Shown here piece after piece: positions 44,317 through 53,283 of a stretch of 64,000 nucleotides of DNA. Position numbers and translations under genes: made by a program. Every line of letters starts with the position of its first letter. Within the stretch, counting starts at the first letter, position 1. Source of the stretch: Candidatus Rhodoferax mariagerensis (lineage in GTDB: Bacteria; Pseudomonadota; Gammaproteobacteria; Burkholderiales; Burkholderiaceae_C); NCBI GenBank assembly GCA_016719055.1, contig JADKAW010000009.1, forward strand, positions 62,001-126,000. Reading direction: 5' to 3'. The notes beneath the pieces are model-generated. The model was not told where the DNA came from and searched no databases. It saw nothing but the letters and a program-made list of their open reading frames with translations.

Positions 44317-45002
44317 GGCGTAGCCCCTACGGTTTCAGCGCCATCCGCCATGCCAGCCTGCGGACGAGACGCGGGTTTACGGCCATCGAGCGCACGCTTG
44401 GCTGCAATCATCAGCCCCAGCACAATAAAACCGCCCGCAGGCAAGATCATGACCAAGGCCCCATCGCCAGGGTACAGACGCATCTCCAGCGCACCCATGG
44501 CGGGACCCAACAGGTTGGCAGCGCCCAAAAACACAGTGCCGCTGCCGCCGATTTCGCGAATGGCCCCCATCAGCGTCAGCGCCAGGGTAAAGCCCAAGCC
44601 CATGGCCAAGCCATCCAGCGCCGACAAGGCCACGCTGTTTTTGCAGGCAAACGACTCGGCGCGGCCCAAAATCAGGCAATTCACCACAATCAGCGGAATA
44701 AACAGACCCAACACCTTGTGCAACTCGTGCAGCCAGGCGTTCATGGCCAGGTCCACAATGGTCACCAATGTGGCGATGATCAGCACAAAAGCCGGAATGC
44801 GCACCTCGTCGGTGATCAGGCCGCGAAGCAAGGCCACCAATGCATTGGATGCAATCAGCACCGCCAAGGTCGCCAGGCCCATGCCCAAACCTTGGGTGGC
44901 CGCCGACGTGACCGCCAGCGCGGGGCACAGCGACAACATCTGGCTAAATACGACGTTGTTGCGCCACACACCATCAACCATGATGTCTTTGGTCTGACTC
45001 AT
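44313..45002 (-). CDS. rnfE: Rnf ion-translocating oxidoreductase subunit E
   Basis: A 229-aa inner-membrane subunit with six helices; with RnfA it forms the inverted pair that cradles a membrane Fe-S centre. Seen: NNVVFSQMLSLCPALAVTSAATQGLGMGLAT (conserved Cys26 region) and LFIPLIVVNCLILGRAESFACKNSV (second conserved Cys). Overlaps rnfG by four bases. Confidence 0.95.
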   Translation of the reverse strand: MSQTKDIMVDGVWRNNVVFSQMLSLCPALAVTSAATQGLGMGLATLAVLIASNALVALLRGLITDEVRIPAFVLIIATLVTIVDLAMNAWLHELHKVLGLFIPLIVVNCLILGRAESFACKNSVALSALDGLAMGLGFTLALTLMGAIREIGGSGTVFLGAANLLGPAMGALEMRLYPGDGALVMILPAGGFIVLGLMIAAKRALDGRKPASRPQAGMADGAETVGATP

Positions 45003-45670
45003 TGAGTGGCCTCCTGAAGCAAAGTTGTTCGATGGGTTGCAAACAGGCGCAGCCCGTCTCGAATGCCACCCACCACCGCACGAGGTGTGATGGTGGCCCC
45101 GGCAAATTGGTCAAATGGGCCACCGTCTTTTTTGACAGCCCACTGCGCATCGGGCGGGTCACCCAGTGATTTACCGTCAAACCGGGTGATCCAGTTGTTG
45201 CGATTCACTTCAATCTTGTCGCCCAGGCCCGGGGTTTCGGAGTGTTTCAGAACCCGAACACCCAGTAGCTTGCCATTTACATCGATGCCCAGCAACAAAC
45301 GAATCTCACCGCTATACCCCTTGTGAGAGGTCTCAAACGCCACACCGGTGATATTTTTGGCTTTGCTGGCCCGGTAGACCAGCAAAGGCGCGCCATCGAT
45401 TTGCAACTGCAAGGTGTCAGCAGCAGGGTTGTTGTCGTAGATGCTGGACGGAATCACCTGCTCCAGTGAGTGACGCAGGTCTTCCAGCGCGCTTTGCGCA
45501 ATCGGCTCTTTGGTCACGCCATATGCCAGCGCCAGCAGCAAGGTTGCAGCCAGAGAAAAGCCCCCAAGCACCAAAGCATGTTTGCCACCGGCAAGGTCCA
45601 GCAAGGCCCGCAAGCGCCCCCTGAGGGGATGCGATTCAGCCAGGGAAGAGGTGGGGTCGCCGGTCGTCAT
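44999..45670 (-). CDS. rnfG: Rnf complex subunit G (covalent FMN protein)
   Basis: A 223-aa periplasmic-facing subunit with one N-terminal helix (HALVLGGFSLAATLLLALAYGV) and an FMN-binding domain. The flavinylation motif is AGATIT near residues 190-195 (family S/TGAT-x-T/S), with Thr in GAT as the expected FMN ester site, to be attached by the ApbE encoded in the same operon. Overlaps rnfD by four bases. Confidence 0.95.
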   Translation of the reverse strand: MTTGDPTSSLAESHPLRGRLRALLDLAGGKHALVLGGFSLAATLLLALAYGVTKEPIAQSALEDLRHSLEQVIPSSIYDNNPAADTLQLQIDGAPLLVYRASKAKNITGVAFETSHKGYSGEIRLLLGIDVNGKLLGVRVLKHSETPGLGDKIEVNRNNWITRFDGKSLGDPPDAQWAVKKDGGPFDQFAGATITPRAVVGGIRDGLRLFATHRTTLLQEATQ

Positions 45671-46755
45671 TTGTGAATCCCTGGTTGCGCCTTGGGCAGC
45701 AGCGACTTGCCGCCTCGACCTCGGCCAAACACGCGGGGACGCAAAGCCCGGTCAATCAGCGGCACCATCGCGTTCATCAGTACCACGGCAAAGGCCAAGC
45801 CCTCCGGATATGCCCCGAGGGCACGAATCACCCAGGTCAGCGCCCCAATTCCCATGCCAAACAGCAACTGCCCACTGCGTGACACAGGTGAGGTCACATA
45901 GTCGGTGGCGATAAAAAAAGCCCCCAGCACCGCCGCGCCGGACAGCAGATGAACCGGCATGGATGCAAACCGGGCCGGATCCAGCGCGTTTGAAATTGCT
46001 GCCAAGGCGCCCAAAGTGCTCAACAAGGCCACCGGGATGTGCCAGGTGATGATACGCAAGGCCAGCAGCAGGAGCCCGCCTGCCAACAGCAGACCTGCCG
46101 AAGTTTCGCCCATCGAACCAGACTCGTTTCCGAGCGCTAACTGCTGCGGTGGAGGCAACTGTTGCGCGACTTTGCTTACCGGCACACCGCGGGACAACTC
46201 GGTTTTTATGGTACCCAGCGCTGTGGCGGCGCTCATGTGTTCGGGCACCCCTGTCTGGCCACTCACATAGGCCAGCGATTGGCTGAAACTGGGTGCTGCA
46301 ACACTCCCCAGGGGGGCCGGTGCCACCCACATCGTCAACTGCACGGGGAATGAAATCAATAGCACGATACGCCCGACCATGGCCGGGTTGAACATGTTTT
46401 GTCCCAAGCCGCCAAACAGATGTTTGCCCAGCACAATGGCAAACAGGCTACCCAGCACGCCGATCCACCAGGGTGCCCAGGGTGGCATGCTCATGGCCAG
46501 CAGCCAGCCGGTCAACAAGGCCGAGCCGTCCCACAGACGGCTTCGCACCGGTTGACCCAGCAATACCAACATGGCCGCCTCAAAAACCAGCGCAGCAGCC
46601 AGGGTAATGGCAAACAACATCACCGCCGGCCAGCCAAATAACCACAGGCCATAGACTGTGCCCGGCACCAGCGCCAGGATGACCCACACCATGGTGCGGG
46701 TCACGGTGTTGGCCGTATGGGTAAAAGGGCCGGCGCGGTTGGCCAGAGTGCTCAT
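45667..46755 (-). CDS. rnfD: Rnf complex subunit D (membrane, covalent FMN)
   Basis: A 362-aa polytopic NqrB/RnfD-family subunit. Seen: GSALLTGWLLAMSMPPWAPWWIGVLGSLFAIVLGKHLFGGLGQNMFNPAMVGRIVLLISFP and the flavinylation segment MSAATALGT near 175-180 (family SGAT-type). Carries electrons across the membrane and probably forms the ion path. Overlaps rnfC by four bases. Confidence 0.95.
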   Translation of the reverse strand: MSTLANRAGPFTHTANTVTRTMVWVILALVPGTVYGLWLFGWPAVMLFAITLAAALVFEAAMLVLLGQPVRSRLWDGSALLTGWLLAMSMPPWAPWWIGVLGSLFAIVLGKHLFGGLGQNMFNPAMVGRIVLLISFPVQLTMWVAPAPLGSVAAPSFSQSLAYVSGQTGVPEHMSAATALGTIKTELSRGVPVSKVAQQLPPPQQLALGNESGSMGETSAGLLLAGGLLLLALRIITWHIPVALLSTLGALAAISNALDPARFASMPVHLLSGAAVLGAFFIATDYVTSPVSRSGQLLFGMGIGALTWVIRALGAYPEGLAFAVVLMNAMVPLIDRALRPRVFGRGRGGKSLLPKAQPGIHK

Positions 46756-48257
46756 GTCGACTCCTCAAGCTGAACCGCAGAGGTCTCAACTGTCTTGCTG
46801 GCTTGGGCGGCGGCGGCCGCTTTGGCTGCCTTGCGTGCGGCGGCGGCCGCCTTTTTGACCTCGGCTTCACGCGCAGCGCGCTCGTTGCGGGCTTGAATGA
46901 GTGAGCGGATGCGGTCTTGCCGACGTGCATCCCGGTCCAGCGCGTTGAGCTTGCCATTGGCAAAACTAAAGTAATGCGCCAATGGAATGCGTGACGGGCA
47001 AATGTAGGAGCATGAGCCACAGGCAATGCAGTCCTGGCTGCCAATGGCTTTGGCACTCTGCAAATCGCCGCGTTTGATCAATTGCGCCATTTCCACCGGC
47101 ACCAGGCCGGCCGGGCAGGCTGTCACACATTTGCCACAGCGGATACAAGGCGACTCCGGGCCTTCGTTGATCTCTGCAGCGGTGAGTGCCAGCACACCGC
47201 AGGAACCTTTCACCACGGGTGCGTGCACCGAGGGTAGGGGCGCCCCCATCATCGGACCACCACCAATCAGCAGAGTGGGTACCGGGTGCAAGCCACCACA
47301 AAATGTCAACAGGTCTTCCACCGAAGTGCCCAATGGAACCTCCACATTGGCAGGTTCACGCACACCATGCCCCGACACCGTCACGACCCGGCTGATCAAG
47401 GGTTCACCCCGCCGAATGGCGCTGCTGACAGCTCGCGCGGTGGCCACGTTGTGCACCACGGCACCGACCTCGGCCGTGCGCTTGTCGGCCGGGGTTTCAC
47501 GCCCGGTCACTGCCAGCAGCAGGTGCTGGGCCGAGCCCATGGGGAAGCGGGTGGGTACGGTCACCACCCGGATGCTGTTGTCGACTTTGGTCGCTTCGCG
47601 CATCGCCTTTAGGGCCTTGGGCTTGTTGCCCTCTATGGCGATGATGATGTGCTCCACCGCCAGCGCATAAGCCATGATACGTACACCATCAACGATCTCA
47701 TTGGCCGCTTCGCGCATCAGCCGATCGTCACAGGTAATGTAGGGTTCACATTCGGCGCCGTTAATCACCAGGGTGTCAATGCTGTATTTGTAGCGCATGT
47801 CGAGCTTGACTGCTGACGGGAATGCTGCGCCGCCCAAACCCACAATGCCGGCGGCGGCCACGCGGTCGTTGAGTTCCTTGGGGGTCGCCGGCAGGGGAAA
47901 ATCATCGATGATGGGCTGCGCCAGGTCAGCCCAGCGGTCTTGACCATCGGCATCAATCACCACCGTGGGCTGGGTCAACCCGGACGGATGGGGTGCCATA
48001 CGCTCTTCAATCGCAACCACTGTGCCTGAAGTCGATGCATGGACATTGGCTGAAATACCGCGCCCAGCGCGCCCAATCAACTGGCCCTTGCCGACCCACT
48101 GGCCGACCTCCACCACCGGCTCGGCAGGGCTGCCCACATGTTGCTGCAGGGGGATACACACCCGTTTGGGGGTGGGCATGCGCACGATCGGGCTTTCGCT
48201 GCTGAGCTCCTTGCGGTAACTGAGCTTGACCCCGCCGCGAACTGAGAAAAGCATCAT
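46752..48257 (-). CDS. rnfC: Rnf complex subunit C (NADH-side, two 4Fe-4S)
   Basis: A 501-aa soluble subunit with NqrF/Nuo51-like FMN/NADH fold (GLGGAAFPSAVKLDM, INGAECEPYITCDDRLM) and two 4Fe-4S clusters: CIRCGKCVTACPAGLVP near 373 and CIACGSCSYICPSR near 411. The C-terminal 60 residues are Lys/Ala-rich and coiled. Length is shorter than E. coli RsxC, which has a long repeat tail. Rnf of this type runs NADH oxidation toward ferredoxin or flavodoxin reduction. Confidence 0.95.
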   Translation of the reverse strand: MMLFSVRGGVKLSYRKELSSESPIVRMPTPKRVCIPLQQHVGSPAEPVVEVGQWVGKGQLIGRAGRGISANVHASTSGTVVAIEERMAPHPSGLTQPTVVIDADGQDRWADLAQPIIDDFPLPATPKELNDRVAAAGIVGLGGAAFPSAVKLDMRYKYSIDTLVINGAECEPYITCDDRLMREAANEIVDGVRIMAYALAVEHIIIAIEGNKPKALKAMREATKVDNSIRVVTVPTRFPMGSAQHLLLAVTGRETPADKRTAEVGAVVHNVATARAVSSAIRRGEPLISRVVTVSGHGVREPANVEVPLGTSVEDLLTFCGGLHPVPTLLIGGGPMMGAPLPSVHAPVVKGSCGVLALTAAEINEGPESPCIRCGKCVTACPAGLVPVEMAQLIKRGDLQSAKAIGSQDCIACGSCSYICPSRIPLAHYFSFANGKLNALDRDARRQDRIRSLIQARNERAAREAEVKKAAAAARKAAKAAAAAQASKTVETSAVQLEEST

Positions 48258-48270
48258 GGCGGTTGTCCCC

Positions 48271-48843
48271 TTAACCCACGGCCACCGGGCGTTTGACCTC
48301 AGGCTTGGGCCAGTGCCAGGTGGCCAGCGTGGGCATCACCGGTTTCATCACAATGGCATCGGTCGGGCATTCCGCCACACACAGGCCACAGGCGTAACAG
48401 GCATCGGGCAACACCGTGTGCATTTGTTTGATGGCGCCCACAATGGCATCCGAGCCACATTTGCGAATGCAGCGGGTGCAACCAATACAACGCGCTTCTT
48501 CCACCCAGGCCACGGTGGGCAATGTGGCGTCAGACCCGTCAACGACCAGTCGTACCCCGATCAGCTCGGCCACTCGCTGGGCGGTCGAAGCACCACCCGG
48601 CGGGCAACAGGTCGGTGCTGCCCGTCCTTCCACAATGGCGGCTGCAGCCTGTTTGCAACCGGCGAAACCACATTGCGCACAGTTGGAGCCGGGCAGCAGG
48701 GCGGCAACGGCCTCGGCGCGGTCATCCACCGGTGCCGACAAGTAACGTGCCGCCACACCCAGAGCCACACCCAGGCCGACGCCCAGCAGGCCAATGGCAC
48801 CCACCGCCTGCGCGGCTTGGGTCATCATCTGTGTATCGATCAT
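48271..48843 (-). CDS. rnfB: Rnf complex subunit B (Fe-S)
   Basis: A 190-aa subunit: N-terminal helix (AVGAIGLLGVGLGVALGVAARYL), a 4Fe-4S with Cys55, 58, 63 and 80 (CAQCGFAGC), and two ferredoxin clusters with Cys119-122-125-129 and Cys149-152-155-159. Start at ATG 48843, one base after the rnfA stop; the frame is open upstream to 48972 inside rnfA. Likely the exit site to ferredoxin/flavodoxin. Confidence 0.95.
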   Translation of the reverse strand: MIDTQMMTQAAQAVGAIGLLGVGLGVALGVAARYLSAPVDDRAEAVAALLPGSNCAQCGFAGCKQAAAAIVEGRAAPTCCPPGGASTAQRVAELIGVRLVVDGSDATLPTVAWVEEARCIGCTRCIRKCGSDAIVGAIKQMHTVLPDACYACGLCVAECPTDAIVMKPVMPTLATWHWPKPEVKRPVAVG

Positions 48844-48844
48844 C

Positions 48845-49426
48845 TCAAGCTCCCAGTCCTGCAAAACCCATGAACGCCAGTGACAACACACCCGCGGTGA
48901 TAAAGCCGATGGGTGCGCCCTCAAACGACTTGGGTACGTCGGCCACTGCCAGTCGCTCGCGCAGACCGGCAAAAATCACCAGCACCAGCCCAAAGCCTGC
49001 CGCAGTGCCAAACCCACGCAACAGGCTCGCCACAAACCCATGACCACCCTGAATCGTCAACAGGGCCACACCCAGCACCGCGCAGTTGGTGGTGATCAGG
49101 GGCAGATAGACCCCCAGCGCCTCGTACAACGGTGGCGAGATGCGCCGGATCACCATCTCAGTGAACTGCACCACGGAGGCAATCACCAGAATGAAGGTCA
49201 ACGTGCGCAGGAACGACAGGTCCAGCGGCGCCAGCACCAGCGTCTCAGCCACCCAGACAAAACCGGTGGACAGGGTCAGCACAAAGGTGGTGGCCAAGCC
49301 CATGCCCATCGCCGTGTCAATGCGTGACGAGGTGCCCATGAACGGGCACAGGCCCAAAAACTTGGCCAGCACCACGTTGTTGACAATGGCAGTGCTGAGC
49401 AAAACGAGTAAAAAGTCTTGCATCAC
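48845..49426 (-). CDS. rnfA: Rnf complex subunit A (membrane)
   Basis: A 193-aa six-helix subunit, inverted partner of RnfE. Seen: NNVVLAKFLGLCPFMGTSSRIDTAMGMGLATTFVLTLS near 15-52 and LGVYLPLITTNCAVLGVALL near 100-120, each with the conserved Cys that binds the membrane cluster. Overlaps the RseC-like gene by four bases. Confidence 0.96.
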   Translation of the reverse strand: MMQDFLLVLLSTAIVNNVVLAKFLGLCPFMGTSSRIDTAMGMGLATTFVLTLSTGFVWVAETLVLAPLDLSFLRTLTFILVIASVVQFTEMVIRRISPPLYEALGVYLPLITTNCAVLGVALLTIQGGHGFVASLLRGFGTAAGFGLVLVIFAGLRERLAVADVPKSFEGAPIGFITAGVLSLAFMGFAGLGA

Positions 49427-49959
49427 AGGCTCCGTTGATGAACCGCGGGGATGGCAATCTTGCGTGGTGCGGCCATGTCAGGCGGGGCGCACGAAACCGC
49501 AGCGAGACTTGTGGCCCGGCCAAGCACCATCGGCTCCAGCGCATCGCGCCAGCGCCTGGCCAGCACCCGCGCCACCACAACACCAGCCAGTAAACCTGCC
49601 AATGCGGCGGCAATCGCCACGCCGTCTCCAGCGCCCTGTGCGGAGCTAGCAGACATCAACATCGCCACCAAGGGCAACGTGTAAGCGGTGAGTGATGCGC
49701 GGGTGAGCGCCGCGCGATCGACACCGATGTGCACGGTGTCGCCCAGCCCCAACTGCACCTGACCCCGCCCCAGCGAGCGTGGTGCTCGCCAGCGGGCGGC
49801 CGACTTGGTGGTGCTGCCCCCGCCGCAGGCGCTGCGGGTGGCGCAACTGCCACAAGCCGCGGGCTGCTCGGCCACCAGCCAGACCTGGTCGCGGTCCACC
49901 GCCACCACGCGGGCCAAGCCCTCAATCAGGCTGTCATCGGCTGGGTGCGGCGTGTTCAT
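49423..49959 (-). CDS. RseC/MucC-family membrane protein in the rnf operon
   Basis: A 178-aa protein of the SoxR-reducing/RseC family. Cytoplasmic N-terminus has a Cys cluster C36-x2-C39-x5-C45 (CGSCATRSACGGG), then two transmembrane helices (about 88-130). RseC-like proteins act with Rnf/Rsx in SoxR reduction in enterics; here it may help assemble or regulate the Rnf complex. The start is ATG 49959, overlapping the ApbE stop (ATGA); a longer frame to 50007 is less likely. Confidence 0.85.
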   Translation of the reverse strand: MNTPHPADDSLIEGLARVVAVDRDQVWLVAEQPAACGSCATRSACGGGSTTKSAARWRAPRSLGRGQVQLGLGDTVHIGVDRAALTRASLTAYTLPLVAMLMSASSAQGAGDGVAIAAALAGLLAGVVVARVLARRWRDALEPMVLGRATSLAAVSCAPPDMAAPRKIAIPAVHQRSL

Positions 49960-50996
49960 GACAGTTCGCTTACCAAACCGGCGCTGTTGATACAAATGGC
50001 CCGGCAACCCGGCTGGGTGCGCAGCAAGGCCAGGCGCGCTGAAGTGTCGCTGCGCGCAATCAGCGCCAGTGCGGTGGACAGGGCATCCGCCTGGGTTGCG
50101 TTGGGGGCTACCACGGTGACACTCTCAAAAGCCGGGGCGGTGAGACCGGTACGCGGGTTGATCAGGTGGGTGAAGTGGCCCGCCACGTCCAGACGTGTGC
50201 CATACCCCCCGGAGGTAGCCACCGCCTGGTCCAGCACCGACAGCGTATGCAAGGCACGATTCGGCTCACGCGGGTTGGCCAGACCAATTTGCCAGGCCGA
50301 ACCATCGGGTTTGGCTGCGACGGCCCGTGGCTCACCCATGTCGACCAACATGTGGCTGAACCCATGGGCGCGCAGTACATCGCTGCAGCGGTCGGTGATG
50401 AATCCCTGGGCGACACCATTCAGTGAGAGCCCCATGCGCGGGCGGGCCAGTGTGACCGTGGAACCTGTCAGGCGCACTTCACGCCAGTCGACCAGGGCAC
50501 GCGCCGACGCGAGCTTGTCTGCCGCCGGAGGCTGCGTGTTGCCGCCCACCACAAAATGGTCAAAGTACAGAGACCACAGGGGTTGAATGCTGGGGTCAAA
50601 TACCCCGCCGGAAAACGCTGCCATATTCAGTGCGGTTCGCAACAGCGCCACAAACTCTGGCGGCGCGTTGTCCACACGGCCAGCACGGTTGAGCTTCGAC
50701 AACACCGAGTCGGCACGAAACAGGCTGAACATGGCTTCCAGCCGAGACAACTCGGCCAAGGTTGCTGTTAAGGCAGCTTGCGCGCCTGGTGCATCTCCGC
50801 CGTGGTGCAGCACCAGTGAGGCCGGGGCTCCCATCGCCAGGCCCTGCCAGTGCAGCGGAGCCGCCAGCGCGTTTTGATGCGCTCGCCAGGCGACCAGTGG
50901 CAGAACCGCAGCCATGATCATCAGGCGGCGACGGCCGACTGTGCCAATTTGGGGCGTCGCAGGGGTCTGTGGCACAGAGAACAAAGCGTTGTTCAT
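49956..50996 (-). CDS. apbE: FAD:protein FMN transferase (ApbE)
   Basis: A 346-aa flavin transferase that attaches FMN from FAD to Thr in RnfG and RnfD. N-terminal export signal with RRR at 22-24 followed by LMIMAAVLPLVAW, possibly Tat-type. Family motifs: MGLSLNGVAQGFITDRCSDVLR and the metal-binding NATQADALSTALAL near the C-terminus (FMN transfer Asp, Ser/Thr). Its presence in the operon fits the two flavinylated subunits. Confidence 0.94.
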   Translation of the reverse strand: MNNALFSVPQTPATPQIGTVGRRRLMIMAAVLPLVAWRAHQNALAAPLHWQGLAMGAPASLVLHHGGDAPGAQAALTATLAELSRLEAMFSLFRADSVLSKLNRAGRVDNAPPEFVALLRTALNMAAFSGGVFDPSIQPLWSLYFDHFVVGGNTQPPAADKLASARALVDWREVRLTGSTVTLARPRMGLSLNGVAQGFITDRCSDVLRAHGFSHMLVDMGEPRAVAAKPDGSAWQIGLANPREPNRALHTLSVLDQAVATSGGYGTRLDVAGHFTHLINPRTGLTAPAFESVTVVAPNATQADALSTALALIARSDTSARLALLRTQPGCRAICINSAGLVSELS

Positions 50997-51011
50997 CGCC
51001 GGTTCAGCCTG

Positions 51012-51350
51012 TTATGCCAGCGCCCGGCGCGGCAGTGATGACTTGAGGCTGTCCAGCGTCACATGTTGGCGACCGCCTACATCCTGAAATACCTTGAACA
51101 CCTTTTCCTGGGCCGGCGTGGATGTCACAAAATCCGCATAAGCCTTGACCAGTTGTTCACGGTACTGCGTAAACAGGCCGACTGCATCGGTCTGCGAATG
51201 CAGGTCTTCCTGGCGGATGTATTGAAAAAACCGCTTCAGGATGTGCAACCGGCTGACGTTGACCACACTCTGATCAAACGGCACGCCAAAGTACTGCAGG
51301 AAATCTTCGGCAGATGACAGGGCTTTGAGTTGTTGAAGAAAGGATTCCAT
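51012..51350 (-). CDS. nifW: Nitrogenase-stabilizing/protective protein NifW
   Basis: A 112-aa NifW, which helps protect or mature the MoFe protein. Seen: LSSAEDFLQYFGVPFDQSVVNVSRLHILKRFFQYI and the C-terminal PAQEKVFKVFQDVGG. Lies 22 bp after nifV and 15 bp before apbE, so it is in the same operon. nifHDK are not in the window. Confidence 0.93.
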   Translation of the reverse strand: MESFLQQLKALSSAEDFLQYFGVPFDQSVVNVSRLHILKRFFQYIRQEDLHSQTDAVGLFTQYREQLVKAYADFVTSTPAQEKVFKVFQDVGGRQHVTLDSLKSSLPRRALA

Positions 51351-51372
51351 GGCGGTTGACTCCAGGGTGACG

Positions 51373-52521
51373 TTAAAAGGACATTTGGGAGTGAGGCGAC
51401 TGCAACGATTCCAGCAAAAAGTTGTGTAGCTCGTCGGGTGACGCTTCCTGCTTGAAGCGCATGGCGTGGTCGCGAATGCGCGTCAGAAGCCGGGCTGTGA
51501 GTGCGTCATCGTCCAGCACCACTCCCAGCAAACCATAGGCCTGGCGCACCGCTTGTGAGCCTGAATGTTTGCCCAGCACGGTGCGGCGCTGGCGACCGAG
51601 TTCGGATGGGTCAAAACTCTCGTATGTCGAGGCGTTTTTGAGCAGGCCATCAATATGGATGCCCGATTCATGGGTGAACACTGCCTCACCCACAATACTC
51701 TTGTTAAACGCCACCTGGCGGCCAGATGCCCGAGAAACCAGTCGTGAGATCGGCATCAGCGCCTGGGTATCCACACCGGTCTCGGCGTGGTGCAGGTGGC
51801 GCACCCCCATCACCACCTCTTCCAGCGCGGCGTTGCCCGCGCGTTCGCCCAGCCCGTTGACGGTGGTGTTGGCATGAGTAGCCCCGGCGCGCAAGGCAGC
51901 CAGCGTGTTGGCAGTGGCCAGACCCAGATCGTTGTGGGTGTGGATCTCGATCTCGATGTCGACTGCTTCACGCAGCCGTGACACAGCCTCAAAAGTGGTG
52001 AACGGGTCAAGCACACCCAGTGTGTCGGCGAAACGGATTCGGCTGGCACCACAGGCTTGGGCACGCCGCGCCACCAGCGCCAAAAAGCCGGCATCGGCGC
52101 GTGACGCATCTTCAGCGCCCAGAGATATCTTGCGGCCGCTAATCACGGCAAGTTCAATTACTCGGGCAACCTGGGTCAACACCCATTCGCGCGACTGGCG
52201 CAACTTGTGCTGCAGGTGGATGTCTGACACGGGAATGGACAAATGAACGATGTCGGCCTGGCAGCGCAGGGCGCTGGCCAGATCACTTTCGGTCAAACGA
52301 CCCCAGACCATCAGCTTTGCCGGCAGCTCCAAAGCGGCAAGGGTGTTGATGCAGTCGATTTCTTCGGCCCCCATGGCCGGGATGCCAACTTCCATCTCTG
52401 GCACACCGGCTGCCGACAATGCACAGGCGATGGCGCATTTTTCGTCGACCGTGAAAGCCACACCGGCGGTTTGTTCGCCGTCGCGCAAGGTGGTGTCGTT
52501 GATGATGAGGTTCAGAGGCAT
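51373..52521 (-). CDS. nifV: Homocitrate synthase NifV
   Basis: A 382-aa enzyme making homocitrate, the organic ligand of the nitrogenase FeMo-cofactor. Seen: NDTTLRDGEQTAGVAFT near 8-24 (catalytic Arg and metal Asp), EIHTHNDLGLATANTLAAL near 195-213 (metal HxH) and the C-terminal FNKSIVGEAVFTHESGIHIDGLLKN. AAGGAAG precedes the ATG, and a sigma54 promoter lies 28 bp upstream. Confidence 0.96.
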   Translation of the reverse strand: MPLNLIINDTTLRDGEQTAGVAFTVDEKCAIACALSAAGVPEMEVGIPAMGAEEIDCINTLAALELPAKLMVWGRLTESDLASALRCQADIVHLSIPVSDIHLQHKLRQSREWVLTQVARVIELAVISGRKISLGAEDASRADAGFLALVARRAQACGASRIRFADTLGVLDPFTTFEAVSRLREAVDIEIEIHTHNDLGLATANTLAALRAGATHANTTVNGLGERAGNAALEEVVMGVRHLHHAETGVDTQALMPISRLVSRASGRQVAFNKSIVGEAVFTHESGIHIDGLLKNASTYESFDPSELGRQRRTVLGKHSGSQAVRQAYGLLGVVLDDDALTARLLTRIRDHAMRFKQEASPDELHNFLLESLQSPHSQMSF

Positions 52522-52548
52522 GGTGTGGCTTCCTTTGGCAACCCTCTC

Positions 52549-52564
52549 AGCAAAGTGCGTGCCA
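52549..52564 (-). promoter_or_regulatory. Sigma54 (RpoN) -24/-12 promoter of the nifV-rnf operon
   Basis: On the minus strand TGGCACG-CACT-TTGCT, an exact match to the TGGCACG-N4-TTGCW consensus. GG at 52562-52563 and GC at 52550-52551 are spaced as required. The expected start site (~12 bases past GC) leaves a ~16-base leader holding the nifV ribosome-binding site. Confidence 0.95.
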
Positions 52565-52668
52565 CCTGGTTTTGAAGCCTTTTCAGGCCATCAAACCCTC
52601 TTTAGGCGCTGGTTTGTCGCGCTTGGTGCGGCGTGCCCGGCTGGCAAGCGGACCGTGCGTGTCGCGAA

Positions 52669-52684
52669 TGTGCTGTTTCAGACA
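52669..52684. promoter_or_regulatory. NifA-type upstream activator site
   Basis: TGT-GCTGTTTCAG-ACA, the TGT-N10-ACA NifA consensus, ~105 bp upstream of the sigma54 -24 element, inside the usual range. Confidence 0.82.
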
Positions 52685-53283
52685 GCGCGGTCACCGGATT
52701 TCGCCAGCCAAATGCCCCGGCTTACCAAAATTCCTAATGAAATCAACGATTTGACCCAGCCAAAACCCGATTGTGTGCAACTATTCGGCAAACCCCCTAG
52801 CGACACAAGATTCTCTGCCAGTCCCGGCGCAGTGGGTATCCACACGGGGCAGACCAGCCAGCAGTGCTGCACGCTTAGCCCATCTTTAACAATCAAAAAC
52901 AATAGCATCCCTATTTTCGGCCTATTTTCGTAAATGTTCGGTGAACCCATAGTCCGTGCAGAAATTACTGAACACATTCAACGTTTTCCGCTACCGTTGC
53001 ACTTGTGTGTGCAACTTCCGTTTTCCTCGACATCGCTGCCAGCAAGGCAGCCGTTGATACACCACCAGTACCCTTTTCCCAGGTGTACGTCACGACCAGT
53101 TGCTGCGCTAAAGTTTGCGCTGCCGCGTGCATTCCGAAACCTGAACCTGGACCACTATAATCATTTTCAGAAGCTCGTTACGAGGGGTAAAAAATCGTTT
53201 CCCCTGGAATTTAAAGACAAAGACTGGGACAGTCTGCAGCCGTTGTTGCACCTGTTGTTGCCAATCGCACAAGGATTGTTGTC
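52685..53283. other. 599-bp intergenic region between the nif promoter and the DUF1566 genes
   Basis: No convincing coding frame; the open frames here show no protein-like pattern. A TATAAT at 53157-53162 may be part of a promoter for the rightward DUF1566 gene, with no good -35. No repeat copy or RNA gene was recognised. Confidence 0.4.

Noticed and set aside
52250..52933. 227-codon plus-strand frame over the nifV start and promoter
   Set aside because: It overlaps nifV antisense and crosses the sigma54 and NifA sites; no protein-like features.
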